Shown here piece by piece: positions 17,283 through 26,014 of a stretch of 64,000 bases of DNA. Origin of the DNA: Roseateles terrae. Its GTDB lineage: Bacteria; Pseudomonadota; Gammaproteobacteria; Burkholderiales; Burkholderiaceae_C. Where the stretch lies: assembly GCF_014192155.1 (NCBI RefSeq), contig NZ_JACHXO010000004.1, positions 372,001-436,000 of the forward strand, given 5' to 3'. The notes under the pieces are model-generated. The model was given only the letters and a program-made list of their open reading frames with translations, made no database searches and was not told the DNA's origin. The number at the start of each line of letters is the position of its first letter. Positions within the stretch are counted from its first letter, which is position 1. The translations under genes and the position numbers were made by a program.

Positions 17283-18434
17283 TCAATGTGGCAGCGGCAG
17301 GGGCTGTTTGGCCGGTGCCGCCGGTGCCGCCGGTGTGGCTGCTGAGGCCGCCGAGGTCGGCGAGGCCGGCATTGCGACCGGCAGGCAGCCCAGGAACTCG
17401 AGCGAAGCCTCGACGGCCGCCTCCCAGCCGGTGTGCGGCACGCCGTCCCGCCCCAGCACCTGTCGCAGCGCGGTGTCGCAGAGGTGCAGCGGCTCACGCC
17501 ACAGATAGCGCATCTCGGCCATCTCCCGCAGCAGCGTCACGAACGGTGCCCCCAGCGGCAACACCCACCAGGGGAAGCGCGTCATGCGCGGCGAGCGGCC
17601 AGTGCGTTGCAGCACCACGCGCCGCACCGTGTCGGCCATGCGGGTGCCACTGGCATCCCAGTGACCATCGAAATGCAGGCGGGCGAAGGCCGGGAGGTCG
17701 GCACGCCGTTCGATGAGGCGCTTCATCGTCTCGGCCACATCGGGCAGGTACGCCCACTGATGCCCCACCCCGGCGCGACCCGGCTGTTGAATTTTGGTCA
17801 CCGGCTTGCCGGGCGCAACGAGGCATTGCGAGAACCAGCTGTTGGCAGCTCCGGGGCCAAAGAAGTCACCAGCGCGAAGGATGATGACCCGGAAGGCGCC
17901 CCGCTCGGCACCGTGCTGCAGACGTCGCTCCATCTCGACGCGAATCGCGCCCTTGCGGGTGATCGGACGCTGCGGTGAATGCTCTCGCGGTTCCGGCAGC
18001 GCGTCCGAACCAAAGTTGTAGACCGTACCGGGCAGCACCACGGTGGCGCGCTGGGCCGTGGCCGCGGCGATGGTGTTGTCCAGCATCGGCAGCACCAGCT
18101 CGTTCCAGCGCTGATACCCCGGCGGATTGACCGCATGCACGATGACGTCGCAACCCTGGGCGGCGGACATCACGTCCTCGCGGTTCATTGCATCGCCGCA
18201 TTGCCAGTGAATGCCGTCGCGCAGCTCCTGGTCGACCGCCATCCCGCGGCGCAGCGCACGAACCGTCCAGCCGGCGTCCCGCAGACGGCGGGCCACGCTG
18301 CCGCCGACGCCGCCCGTGGCGCCAAGCACCAGTGCGGTGCCGGGACCATTTGCCGCGGTCGTCGAATCCAGGGGTGGCAAGGGGTTCGATGAGGTCGAAG
18401 TGGTTCCGAGGTCAGGCATGTTCAGGGTATTCAT
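17283..18434 (-). CDS. NAD(P)-binding epimerase/reductase (extended/atypical SDR)
   Basis: A 383-residue product. After a 30-residue low-complexity leader comes the dinucleotide-binding loop ALVLGATGGVGGSVARRL (GxTGxxG). Then come VIVHAVNPPGYQRWNE, a VVLPGTVYNFG strand and ILRAGDFFGPGAANSW. The usual YxxxK pair is not obvious, so the atypical NAD-dependent epimerase group fits better than a classical SDR. The C-terminal 35 residues are Ala/Pro-rich. It is divergent from the LysR gene at 18529 with a 94-base shared promoter region, which suggests control by that regulator. Substrate unknown. Confidence 0.85.
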   Translation of the reverse strand: MNTLNMPDLGTTSTSSNPLPPLDSTTAANGPGTALVLGATGGVGGSVARRLRDAGWTVRALRRGMAVDQELRDGIHWQCGDAMNREDVMSAAQGCDVIVHAVNPPGYQRWNELVLPMLDNTIAAATAQRATVVLPGTVYNFGSDALPEPREHSPQRPITRKGAIRVEMERRLQHGAERGAFRVIILRAGDFFGPGAANSWFSQCLVAPGKPVTKIQQPGRAGVGHQWAYLPDVAETMKRLIERRADLPAFARLHFDGHWDASGTRMADTVRRVVLQRTGRSPRMTRFPWWVLPLGAPFVTLLREMAEMRYLWREPLHLCDTALRQVLGRDGVPHTGWEAAVEASLEFLGCLPVAMPASPTSAASAATPAAPAAPAKQPLPLPH

Positions 18435-18528
18435 GGCGGTCTTCCTGGGTGAGGGGTTGGTTGGATTCTGCGCACCCTCCCCACCGCCGAAAAGTACCGA
18501 ACATCAACCTGCCGTTATACATTTACGC

Positions 18529-19488
18529 ATGACCTCATCCATCGCCTGGGAGTGGTACCGCTCCTTTATGGCCGTCCTGCGGGAAGGCTCCCTCTCCCGC
18601 GCAGCGCGGGTGCTGGACCTGACCCAGCCCACCGTCGGGCGCCATATCGCCGCGCTGGAATCCGCGACGGGACAGGCACTCTTCATCCGCACACCCGCCG
18701 GGCTTGTCCCGACCGAAGCCGCCCAGGCGCTGCGGCCGCTGGCGGAGGCCATGGACAGCACCGCGGCCGCGCTGGAACGAACGGCCCGCAGCCGGGGGGA
18801 TGGCGTGCAGGGCGTCGTGCGCATCACCGCCAGTGAAATGGTCGGGGTGGAGGTGCTGCCGACGGTGCTGGCCTCGCTGCGAGAGGAGCATCCGGGACTG
18901 GTGGTGGAACTGGTCATCAGCAACCAGGTGCAGGACCTGCTGCGTCGCGAGGCAGACATCGCCATCCGCATGACGCAGCCGCGGCAGGAAGCGCTGATCG
19001 CCCGCCATGTCGGGGTGATCGAGGTGGGGCTGCATGCCCATGCGCGCTACCTGCAAAAGCGCGGCACACCGCAAACCCTCGACGATCTGAAACACGACGG
19101 CCACACCTTGATCGGGTACGACAGCGACGTGCCGTATGTCCGTGAACTCGCGCGGCGGTTTCCCAGTCTGGCCCGGGACCGCTTCAGCCTGCGCGCCAAC
19201 AGTGATCAGGCTCAGTTCGCGCTGATCCGGGCCGGGGCGGGGATCGGGCTGTGTCAGGTGGCGCTGGCGCGGCGCGACCCCGCATTGCGACGCGTCCTGG
19301 CTGACGCGCTGACCATCCCCCTGGACACCTGGATCACCATGCACGAGGACCTGCGCCACAGCCCGCGCTGCCGGGTGGTGTTTGATGCGCTGGTGGAGGG
19401 GCTCTCGGACCACGTCGCGCTGGGCGCGCCAGCCGGGGGTGGGATCACGAATCCGTCCCAGGTGCTGGAGGGCGCAAACCGCCTCTAA
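18529..19488 (+). CDS. LysR-family transcriptional regulator
   Basis: A 319-residue LysR protein. The winged helix-turn-helix is in residues about 8-65 (REGSLSRAARVLDLTQPTVG, then RHIAALESATGQALFIR), followed by the substrate-binding domain (GVVRITASEMVGVEVLPTVL; RREADIAIRMTQP). ATG 18529 is chosen because it begins the conserved domain; the open frame upstream is the antisense of the SDR gene. It is divergent from that SDR gene, the usual layout for a LysR regulator and its target. The 3' end overlaps the convergent LysR gene by 4 bases. Confidence 0.93.
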   Translation: MTSSIAWEWYRSFMAVLREGSLSRAARVLDLTQPTVGRHIAALESATGQALFIRTPAGLVPTEAAQALRPLAEAMDSTAAALERTARSRGDGVQGVVRITASEMVGVEVLPTVLASLREEHPGLVVELVISNQVQDLLRREADIAIRMTQPRQEALIARHVGVIEVGLHAHARYLQKRGTPQTLDDLKHDGHTLIGYDSDVPYVRELARRFPSLARDRFSLRANSDQAQFALIRAGAGIGLCQVALARRDPALRRVLADALTIPLDTWITMHEDLRHSPRCRVVFDALVEGLSDHVALGAPAGGGITNPSQVLEGANRL

Positions 19489-20372
19489 TCGCCCAGCACC
19501 AGGCGTCCGTCCGGATATCGGGTGGCCATGAAGTCCACAAAGGCCTTCACCTTCGGACTCGCCAGCCGACGTGAGGTGTGCAGCACCCAGAGCGCCACGT
19601 CGCGGCCCACCACCGTGCCCCAGCTCACCAGCTCGCCTCGGGCCAGACTGTGTGAGACCGCCGACTCCGGCAGCATCGCGACGCCTGCGCCCGCCAGCAC
19701 GGCGTCACGGACCATCAGGATCGAGGAAAGGCGAAGCACCACCTGCGGCTCCAGCACAAGACCGCTGTCCAAAGTCCAGAGGTCTCCTGCGCTGAAAGCA
19801 GACACGATCGCGGGCACGGGCACCGGTACGGGCACGGGTACGGGTACGGGCCAGGACTCACGCGCAGAGAGCGGCGCCACCACCACCAGCCGGTCCTGCG
19901 CAAAGCACCGACCCACAAGCGCACTGTCCATCCGCGGATTGGGCCGGATGGCCACATCGAACCGCTCATTCACCAGATCGACCAGCCGGTCTTCCGCCAC
20001 CACCTCCAGCGTGAGCTGCGGATACAGCTGCCGGAACTCCGCACACAAGCGCCCCATGGCCAGCTGCGAAAACAGCAGCGGCGCGGCGATGCGAAGCACT
20101 CCGCGCACCTGACCCGTTCCTTCCGCCGTCGCGGCAAAGGCTTCCGCCACCTCGCTCATGGGCCCTTCGGTGCGGCTGAGCAGCAGCTGGCCCGCTTCGG
20201 TCAGCTCCAGCCCCTTGGTGCTCCGCTCAATGAGGCGCACGCCCAGTTGCTCTTCCAGCTCGGCCACCCGGCGGGACAGGGTCGCCTTCGACCGGCGGCT
20301 CGCCCGGCTGGCGCGGCCGAAGCCGCCGTGGGTGGCAACGAGATTGAAGTCGGCCAGGGCATTGAGGTCCAT
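19485..20372 (-). CDS. LysR-family transcriptional regulator with a Pro-Val repeat
   Basis: A 295-residue LysR protein: LNALADFNLVATHGGFGRAS then RSKATLSRRVAELEEQLGVR (helix-turn-helix), and a substrate-binding domain (GVLRIAAPLLFSQLAMGRL; RFDVAIRPNPRMD). Near residues 173-187 it carries a run of Pro-Val dipeptides encoded by a hexanucleotide-like repeat. It is divergent from the NmrA-like reductase at 20479 across 106 bases, so that gene is the probable target. The LysR-NmrA layout is common in proteobacteria for responses to electrophiles, but no ligand can be inferred. Confidence 0.92.
   Translation of the reverse strand: MDLNALADFNLVATHGGFGRASRASRRSKATLSRRVAELEEQLGVRLIERSTKGLELTEAGQLLLSRTEGPMSEVAEAFAATAEGTGQVRGVLRIAAPLLFSQLAMGRLCAEFRQLYPQLTLEVVAEDRLVDLVNERFDVAIRPNPRMDSALVGRCFAQDRLVVVAPLSARESWPVPVPVPVPVPVPAIVSAFSAGDLWTLDSGLVLEPQVVLRLSSILMVRDAVLAGAGVAMLPESAVSHSLARGELVSWGTVVGRDVALWVLHTSRRLASPKVKAFVDFMATRYPDGRLVLGD
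19811..19851. repeat. Short tandem repeat of CGGGYAC-type units inside a LysR gene
   Basis: About seven imperfect copies of a 6-base unit (GGGTAC / GGGCAC) lie in frame in the LysR gene and encode alternating Pro and Val on the minus strand. A length divisible by three keeps the frame, so copy-number change would alter the loop length without destroying the protein. Confidence 0.8.
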
Positions 20373-20478
20373 GTGTTCCAGATCTGAGACGGTGTGTCTG
20401 CATTCTGGCGTCTGTGTTTATTCCGTGCAACGGCCTATCGTTCAACCCATCGCAACCACGACACCACGGAGTTTTCTC

Positions 20479-21351
20479 ATGACCATCCTCGTGACCGGTG
20501 CCACTGGCACCATCGGATCCCTCGTTCTGCAAGGTCTGGCCCAGCGCGGCGCCAGCGTCCGGGCTCTTGTCCGCGAACCCGGCAAGGCAGCGCTGCCGGC
20601 CGGCAGCACCGAAGTCGTCGCCGACATGTCGGATGTCGCCACGATGCGTCAGGCGCTGACCGGCGTGCGCAGCCTCTTCCTCATCAACGCCGTCACGCCG
20701 GCGGAAGTGACCCAGGGCCTGCAGACGCTGGCGCTGGCGCGGGACGCCGGCATCGAGCGCATCGTTTACCTGTCCGTCATCCATGCAGACCAGTTCACCG
20801 ACGTGCCGCACTTCACCGGCAAATACACCGTGGAGCGGATGATCGAGCAGCTGGACCTGCCGGTCACCGTGCTGCGACCGGCCTACTTCATGCAAAACGA
20901 GCGGCAGGTGCAGTCGGTGATCCAGGGCTATGGCGTCTACCCGATGCCGATCGGCAGCGCCGGAGTGGCGATGATCGACACCCGGGACATTGCCGACGTG
21001 GCGGTCGCGGAACTGCTGCGACGCGATGCGTCTGACGTTCCACTGCCCCGTGTGACGATGGATCTGGGCGGACCGTCGCTGTTCACCGGTGCATCAGCAG
21101 CCAAGGTCTGGAGTGAGGTGCTGGGCCGCGAGGTGCGGTACGGCGGCGACGACCTGGAGGCTTTCGAAGCCCAGCTGGCGCAATACGGGCCGGGCTGGAT
21201 GGCCTACGACATGCGGCTGATGATGAACCGGATCCAGCAGCACGGCATGAAGCCAGCGGCGGGTACGGCGCAGCGGCTGGAAGCGCTGATCGGGCATCCG
21301 CTGCGCACCTATGAGGCGCTGGTGAAAGAGTTGGTGGCGGCTGCGGCCTGA
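20479..21351 (+). CDS. NmrA-like NAD(P)-binding reductase (SDR family)
   Basis: A 290-residue product with the N-terminal Rossmann motif ILVTGATGTIGSLVLQGLAQ (GxxGxxG) and an NmrA-type layout (VRALVREPGKAALPAG, VADMSDVATMRQAL, IERIVYLSVIHAD, VTVLRPAYFMQN). Relatives include NAD(P)H:quinone oxidoreductase-like proteins and NAD(P)-sensing proteins. ATG 20479 follows ACGGAG about 7 bases upstream; the long open frame before it is antisense of the LysR gene. Its 3' end overlaps the end of the ClC gene on the other strand by 43 bases. Confidence 0.9.
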   Translation: MTILVTGATGTIGSLVLQGLAQRGASVRALVREPGKAALPAGSTEVVADMSDVATMRQALTGVRSLFLINAVTPAEVTQGLQTLALARDAGIERIVYLSVIHADQFTDVPHFTGKYTVERMIEQLDLPVTVLRPAYFMQNERQVQSVIQGYGVYPMPIGSAGVAMIDTRDIADVAVAELLRRDASDVPLPRVTMDLGGPSLFTGASAAKVWSEVLGREVRYGGDDLEAFEAQLAQYGPGWMAYDMRLMMNRIQQHGMKPAAGTAQRLEALIGHPLRTYEALVKELVAAAA

Positions 21352-22871
21352 GGCGGCTCCAGGCGCCGCAATTGCGCCTGAGCCAACCGGTGGTAGATCG
21401 GCACGCTGATCCAGCGTGACATCAGGCTCGCCATCAAGGCGGCCGCCATCAGGCTCAGCACCATCGCATGCCCATCCACCATCTCCATCACGATGATGAA
21501 GGCGGTGATGGGCGCCTGGGTGACGGCGGCGAGGAACGCCGTCATGCCGATGGCGATCATCACCGCCGCGCCGTCACCGGCGCCCGCCAGCTGCGCAATG
21601 TCACTGCCGATGCCCGCACCGATGGCCAGGGAGGGCGCAAAGATGCCGCCCGGCACGCCCGACCACACCGCCAGCCAGGTGGCGACGATGCGAAGCGTCA
21701 CATAGAGCACCGGCAGGTCCAGATGCCCTTCCACCAGACGGCGGGTGTAGCCGTAGCCGCTGCCATCGGTGGCGCCATGGCTCACCCAGCCGATGACCGC
21801 GATCACCAGTCCGCAGGCAAAGGCGAAGCGCACCGGATAGCGCGCCCGCAGCTGACTGAAGCGATCGCTGCCTCCCAGCAGGCTGCGCTGCAGCAGGCGC
21901 GAAAACACACCGCCCATCAGGCCGCAGGCGATGGCGGTCAGCAGGCCCGGCCAGAGATCGCCCCAACTGAGATGCTCCACCCGGAGCCGCCCAAAATAGC
22001 TGGCATTGCCAAAGAAGGACACGGCCACCAGACCGGCCAGCACAATGGCCGCAATCAGCAGACCGCTGGTGCGTTGCTCGATCTTGCGGGTCATTTCTTC
22101 GATGGCGAACATCACACCGGCCAGCGGCGCATTGAAGGCCGCGGCAATGCCCGCGGCACCGCCGGCGACCAGCAGACCTTCGTGGTTCAAGGGCGAACGG
22201 CGAGGCAACCAGCGCTGCGCATGCTGCATCACCCCGGCGGCAATCTGTACCGATGGCCCTTCCCGGCCAATGGCCAGTCCGCCCAGCAGCCCACCCGAGA
22301 CCAGCAGCAGCTTGGACGCGCTCAGCCGCAGCGACACAAACAGGCCCTGCCTGTGCGGCGGCACCTGAGGTGACAAGGCCGCCATCACTTGCGGAATGCC
22401 CGAGCCACCGGCGCCCGGCGCGAAGCGGCGGGTCAGCCACACCAGCGCGGCAGTGCAGCACGGCGTCCACACCAGTGGCGCCCATGGCGACCACTGGCGC
22501 AGATGATCAAACCCTTCGATCGCCCAGTCGCTCAGCCAGGTGAACAGCACCACGGCAAGTCCGGCGAGCACGGCATAAAACAGCACCACCGCTCGGGCGA
22601 TCCACTGTCGCCAGTCGGCCAGATCTTCCCGCATGGACGCCAGGATGTCCGGTTCCGCTTGCGCGTGGTGGTCATGCGGCGGAGCCTCCTGCACGGCCGG
22701 AGAGGCCGGAGAGGCCGGGGTGGTCGGAGCACCAGGAGCACCAGGAGCACCAGGAGCGCCAGGAGGGGCAGGAGGGGCGAGGTCCGCAGAAGCCGTGCCC
22801 ACCGAGGAAGCGGGTGCAGCAGGAACTGTGTCAGGCGCAGCGGCGGGAGGCGGGGGCACTTGCGGATCCAT
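21309..22871 (-). CDS. ClC-family chloride channel or H+/Cl- antiporter
   Basis: A 520-residue protein with about 10-12 membrane helices. The ion-path motifs are present: GSGIPQV, GREGPSV (holding the gating glutamate) and GGIFAPSLAIGAG. AGVMFAIEEMTRK carries a glutamate near the position of the proton glutamate of antiporters, which favours H+/Cl- exchange but needs alignment. No CBS domain follows. The first 75 residues are cytoplasmic and low complexity, with a Pro-Gly-Ala repeat (GAPGAPGAPGAP, bases about 22727-22760). The coding end runs 43 bases into the convergent NmrA gene. Confidence 0.92.
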   Translation of the reverse strand: MDPQVPPPPAAAPDTVPAAPASSVGTASADLAPPAPPGAPGAPGAPGAPTTPASPASPAVQEAPPHDHHAQAEPDILASMREDLADWRQWIARAVVLFYAVLAGLAVVLFTWLSDWAIEGFDHLRQWSPWAPLVWTPCCTAALVWLTRRFAPGAGGSGIPQVMAALSPQVPPHRQGLFVSLRLSASKLLLVSGGLLGGLAIGREGPSVQIAAGVMQHAQRWLPRRSPLNHEGLLVAGGAAGIAAAFNAPLAGVMFAIEEMTRKIEQRTSGLLIAAIVLAGLVAVSFFGNASYFGRLRVEHLSWGDLWPGLLTAIACGLMGGVFSRLLQRSLLGGSDRFSQLRARYPVRFAFACGLVIAVIGWVSHGATDGSGYGYTRRLVEGHLDLPVLYVTLRIVATWLAVWSGVPGGIFAPSLAIGAGIGSDIAQLAGAGDGAAVMIAIGMTAFLAAVTQAPITAFIIVMEMVDGHAMVLSLMAAALMASLMSRWISVPIYHRLAQAQLRRLEPPQAAAATNSFTSAS

Positions 22872-22985
22872 CCTGCCAGTATCCCTCCGCCCATCCTCCC
22901 TGCGGGCTCAGGCCGCACGGGCCACCCACGCCAGGGGGTCGGCACGCGGGTTGCTCCATGGCCGTTTCACGCCCCACCGCCCCTC

Positions 22986-23909
22986 ATGGCCTTCCTGCGC
23001 AAACTCTTTCGCCAATTGAGCACCCGTGTGTTCGACCTGCCCGTCATCGGCGTGCTGCTGTCGGCGGTGCGCAGCTACGTGCTGCATCAGAGCGCTAACC
23101 AGGCAGGCAGCATGGCGTTCTCCACGGTGCTGGCCATGTTCCCGCTGGTGCTGCTGCTGTCCGCCGGCGCCGCCTTCATCGGCGCCCCGGGCGATGCCGC
23201 CGCGCTGGTCAGCCGGGTGGTGGAATATGCGCCGCCGCTGGTGCGCAGCGCCATGCAGCCGGTCATCAATCAGGTGCTTGCCCAGCGCAGCCAGGCGCTG
23301 CTGGCCATCGGGCTGTTCGTGACGCTGTGGACGGCGTCTTCGGGCATGCAGGCGGTACGCACCGCCCTCAACCGCGCTTATGGCATCCAGCGCGGTCTCC
23401 CCTTCTGGCGCGCCCGTCTCAAGGTGACGCTGTTCACCGTGGTGGTGGGTGGCGGCATCCTCGCCACCTTCAGCTCGGTGATCGTCATGCCGTATCTGTG
23501 GGAGGCCCTAGAGCAAGGCACGGGCGTGGGCCGCGAGACGGTCTGGCTGCGCAACAGCGTTCGTTACGGATCCGCGTTTGCGGTCCTGGTGGTGCTCTAT
23601 GCCTTGCTCTATGGCTGGTTGCCGGACATCCGCCAGCGCCTGGGCACCGTGCTGCCCGGCGCCGTGGTGGGCGCCGGCCTTTGGGTGGCGGCAGCGGCCA
23701 CGCTCTCCTACACCCTGCGCAGTGCCGGCAAGCTGGCCCTGCTCTATGGCAGCTTTGCCGGCGTCGTCGCGACGCTGGTGTTCCTCTACATCACGGCCAG
23801 CACGCTGATCTACGGGGCGGAAGTCAATGCGGTGATTCGGGCCCGCGCAGGCGACGATGCTGACAATGACGACGTGCTGGATGAGACCGGCGTCCGCACC
23901 AGCGAATGA
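22986..23909 (+). CDS. YihY/virulence factor BrkB family membrane protein
   Basis: A 307-residue protein of the family's usual length with six hydrophobic segments. Typical stretches are NQAGSMAFSTVLAMFPLVLL, WTASSGMQAVRTALNRAYGI and GKLALLYGSFAGVVATLVFL followed by YGAEVNAVI near the C-terminus. BrkB was once called an RNase BN, an assignment later withdrawn; the real function is unclear. The start ATG 22986 marks the beginning of the conserved region; the open frame upstream is antisense of the ClC gene. An acidic tail (DDADNDDVLDE) ends the protein. Confidence 0.9.
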   Translation: MAFLRKLFRQLSTRVFDLPVIGVLLSAVRSYVLHQSANQAGSMAFSTVLAMFPLVLLLSAGAAFIGAPGDAAALVSRVVEYAPPLVRSAMQPVINQVLAQRSQALLAIGLFVTLWTASSGMQAVRTALNRAYGIQRGLPFWRARLKVTLFTVVVGGGILATFSSVIVMPYLWEALEQGTGVGRETVWLRNSVRYGSAFAVLVVLYALLYGWLPDIRQRLGTVLPGAVVGAGLWVAAAATLSYTLRSAGKLALLYGSFAGVVATLVFLYITASTLIYGAEVNAVIRARAGDDADNDDVLDETGVRTSE

Positions 23910-23941
23910 GGTGCAGCGCGTCCCATCCGGCTGAGCCCGCT

Positions 23942-24202
23942 TTATTGCTGGTGATCGGAACGCCGCGTGGGCACATGGGTCGGCTCGGTGCCGCCGGTGT
24001 CACTCTCCTCGAAAGTCTCCTTGCTGGCCGGCGGAAGGTCCATCGGCTTGTGGCGGAAACCGTCGCGATTGTTGTCGATGGCGTCGCGCGACTGCTGGGC
24101 CAAGCGCTTTCCCTCGTCGGTCTGGGGCTCTGACTGGGCAGAGCTGTCGCTGGATACGGGCGTGGGGGTGTTCTGGGTCTGGATCGGGTCGGTGGGGCTC
24201 AT
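23942..24202 (-). CDS. Small polar hypothetical protein (86 aa)
   Basis: An 86-residue, Ser/Thr/Pro/Gln-rich, probably disordered product without membrane segments. It contains DEGKRLAQQSRDAIDNNRDG, and its C-terminal half has PASKETFEESDTGGTEPTHV. The start overlaps the stop of the upstream gene by 4 bases (ATGA), supporting translation in the same operon. I do not recognise a family; a general stress role is only suggested by the neighbouring genes. Confidence 0.65.
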   Translation of the reverse strand: MSPTDPIQTQNTPTPVSSDSSAQSEPQTDEGKRLAQQSRDAIDNNRDGFRHKPMDLPPASKETFEESDTGGTEPTHVPTRRSDHQQ

Positions 24203-24723
24203 GAGGAGGCTCCGGTTTCTTCAGGTTCAGCACAGGGACCACCGCGGCGCAGGCTGCCATCGGCCAGCCGATCGCGGTACTCCTCGATGGACAGGGCCCC
24301 TCGCCGGGACTGTCCGTCCGCCATCCAGCGCAGCACCGCGCGGTGCTCGCTCTGTTCGATGGTGCAAGGCCCGCGCGGCACCTGCACTGCCGCGTCGACC
24401 GAGCTCTGCAGCGTCATCGGGCGTTCGACAAATCCGTCGCAAGGCGCGGAGACCTCCGGCCCGCCGGAGGGCGCCTGAGCGCCCGCCTCGCCCGGAATGG
24501 TCTCGCTGCCGGGCTTGAGGCTCCAGTCCTTGGCGTCCCGCAGGGTGGTGTGCGGCTCGGCAATCTTGGTGGCGCCGCCAACGGCGATCGGATCGCTCGC
24601 GGGAAAGGTGTCTTCAATGGCAGCGTCCAGCAGTTCCTGATAGGTGGGCACCTTCTCATGCGGATGCTGCGCCTGGCCAGTGAGGCGCTGCCGCTCTTTT
24701 TCCAGTTGGTCGGATTGAGGCAT
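24199..24723 (-). CDS. Hypothetical protein with TFPASDP motif
   Basis: A 174-residue product starting at ATG 24723, chosen for AAGGAAA 5 bases upstream; the frame is open 20 codons further. Residues about 25-50 contain YQELLDAAIEDTFPASDPIA, a motif recurring in many small uncharacterised proteobacterial proteins. The C-terminal half (residues about 85-165) resembles a small DUF1488-like or unassigned domain (VERPMTLQSSVDAAVQVPRG; EHRAVLRWMADGQS). It is followed by the 86-residue gene with a 4-base overlap. Function unknown. Confidence 0.72.
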   Translation of the reverse strand: MPQSDQLEKERQRLTGQAQHPHEKVPTYQELLDAAIEDTFPASDPIAVGGATKIAEPHTTLRDAKDWSLKPGSETIPGEAGAQAPSGGPEVSAPCDGFVERPMTLQSSVDAAVQVPRGPCTIEQSEHRAVLRWMADGQSRRGALSIEEYRDRLADGSLRRGGPCAEPEETGASS

Positions 24724-24816
24724 GGACTTTCCTTGGCAGGTTGGGCGATCCCGAGGTGGATCGACACTGCACTCGTCCGGCAATCCCCAGGCCCAGCCGC
24801 TTCGGCTGGCGCACCG

Positions 24817-25284
24817 TCATACCGGCTTGGCGACCATCAGATAGAACACGCCGAGAAACGCGAGCAGTGCGGGCACTCCCAAGGCCGTCCACCAGCGCAG
24901 CAGGAAGAAATAGCGCGGCGGCAGCGCAGTGCCGGCGTGCTGGGCCTGCAGCGCCAGGTCCCGCATCCGGATCTGGATGACCACCACCGGCAGCCAGCAC
25001 AGCCCCGCCACCACGTACAGCAGCAACGATCCGGCCAGCCAACGGGTCTGCAGTACCGGCATGCCCATCAGGTGCGCCAGATACCAGCCCGACAGCGGCT
25101 GGAACACCATGGTGGAGGTGGTGAACAGCCAGTCGGCCCAGACCACCTGCCGCACCACCTGAGCCGCGATCGCGGGATCCCGGCGCAGGCTGGCCATTAG
25201 CATGTGGAAGGCCGATCCAATGCCGGTGCCGAATACCACGGTGGCGCTCAGCACATGCAGCCATTTGACGATCACATACTCCAT
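24817..25284 (-). CDS. DUF2269 family membrane protein
   Basis: A 155-residue protein with four transmembrane helices. KWLHVLSATVVFGTGIGSAF, a LFTTSTMVFQPLSGWYLAHL segment, and LLLYVVAGLCWLPVVVIQIR followed by MRDLA match the DUF2269 (YkoY-like) family. It is a predicted inner-membrane protein with conserved His and Trp residues in or near the helices; no activity is assigned. It is transcribed in the same direction as the stress-type genes that follow, after a 93-base gap. Confidence 0.85.
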   Translation of the reverse strand: MEYVIVKWLHVLSATVVFGTGIGSAFHMLMASLRRDPAIAAQVVRQVVWADWLFTTSTMVFQPLSGWYLAHLMGMPVLQTRWLAGSLLLYVVAGLCWLPVVVIQIRMRDLALQAQHAGTALPPRYFFLLRWWTALGVPALLAFLGVFYLMVAKPV

Positions 25285-25422
25285 GAGTGGTCCTTGAGTC
25301 GTTCACACCTGTTGGCCCGCGTCGCTTCAAGCGATGGCTGGCCCTGCACGTCCTTGCCGTGCAGCAGCGGCACACGCATTGCCGCGCCCGAAGGATTGCA
25401 ATCGTCCGCCGAAGGTGCCGTC

Positions 25423-25902
25423 ATGATTCCATCGCGTCTGATTCCTCTTGCGCTGTCCGCGGGCTGGTGGAGCGGACTGCTGTCCGCCGCCTCGCTGGTC
25501 ATGGCCAGCCGCTCGCGCGGAGATGGTCCATTGACCGGCATCAATGCACCCAGCCACTGGTTCTTTGGAGAATCGGCGGCCCATCAGCAGCGGTTCAGCC
25601 TGCGGCATACGCTCCTGGGCGCTTTGACGCATCAGGCGTCGTCGTTCTTCTGGGGCGTGTTGTATGCCGCCTCCCGGGCAAGGCCCGCAGCGCGGGATCA
25701 GGGCGGGCTGCGCATCACCGCGGAGGCGGCGCTGTTCACCCTCTGCGCCGCCGGGGTGGATCTGGTGCTGGTCCCGAAGCGACTGACGCCCGGGTTTGAG
25801 CGCCGGCTGTCCAGCCGCGCCCTGACCGGGGTGTATGCGGCCTTCGCCCTGGGGCTGGCCGTGGCGGCGCTTCGGGCGCCGCGTACAGACACGCAGGCTT
25901 GA
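25423..25902 (+). CDS. Hypothetical membrane protein (159 aa)
   Basis: The product begins MIPSRLIPLALSAGWWSGLL and has about four hydrophobic segments with INAPSHWFFGESAAHQQRFS between the first and second. NAPSHWxWG and the following RHT resemble small membrane proteins often annotated only as hypothetical. ATG 25423 follows GAAGG; the upstream open frame overlaps the DUF2269 gene antisense. Function not recognised. Confidence 0.75.
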   Translation: MIPSRLIPLALSAGWWSGLLSAASLVMASRSRGDGPLTGINAPSHWFFGESAAHQQRFSLRHTLLGALTHQASSFFWGVLYAASRARPAARDQGGLRITAEAALFTLCAAGVDLVLVPKRLTPGFERRLSSRALTGVYAAFALGLAVAALRAPRTDTQA

Positions 25903-25979
25903 TCCGGATACGGCGGGCCCACGCCTGCGTGATCCGCCCCCCGGCAGCGACTTGCCGGGTGTTCCGCATCCGGCAGGGA

Positions 25980-26004
25980 CCCGCATGCGTGATCTGCATG
26001 CGGG
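25980..26004. terminator. Perfect hairpin between convergent genes
   Basis: CCCGCATGC and GCATGCGGG form a perfect 9-base-pair stem around a 7-base loop, extended by outer GGG/CCC. It lies between convergent genes ending at 25902 and 26015. A second hairpin (CCGGCA/TTGCCGG, about 25941-25958) precedes it. There is no U-tract, so it may be a weak terminator or an RNA-stabilising end. Confidence 0.4.
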
Positions 26005-26014
26005 GGCCCCTCGA

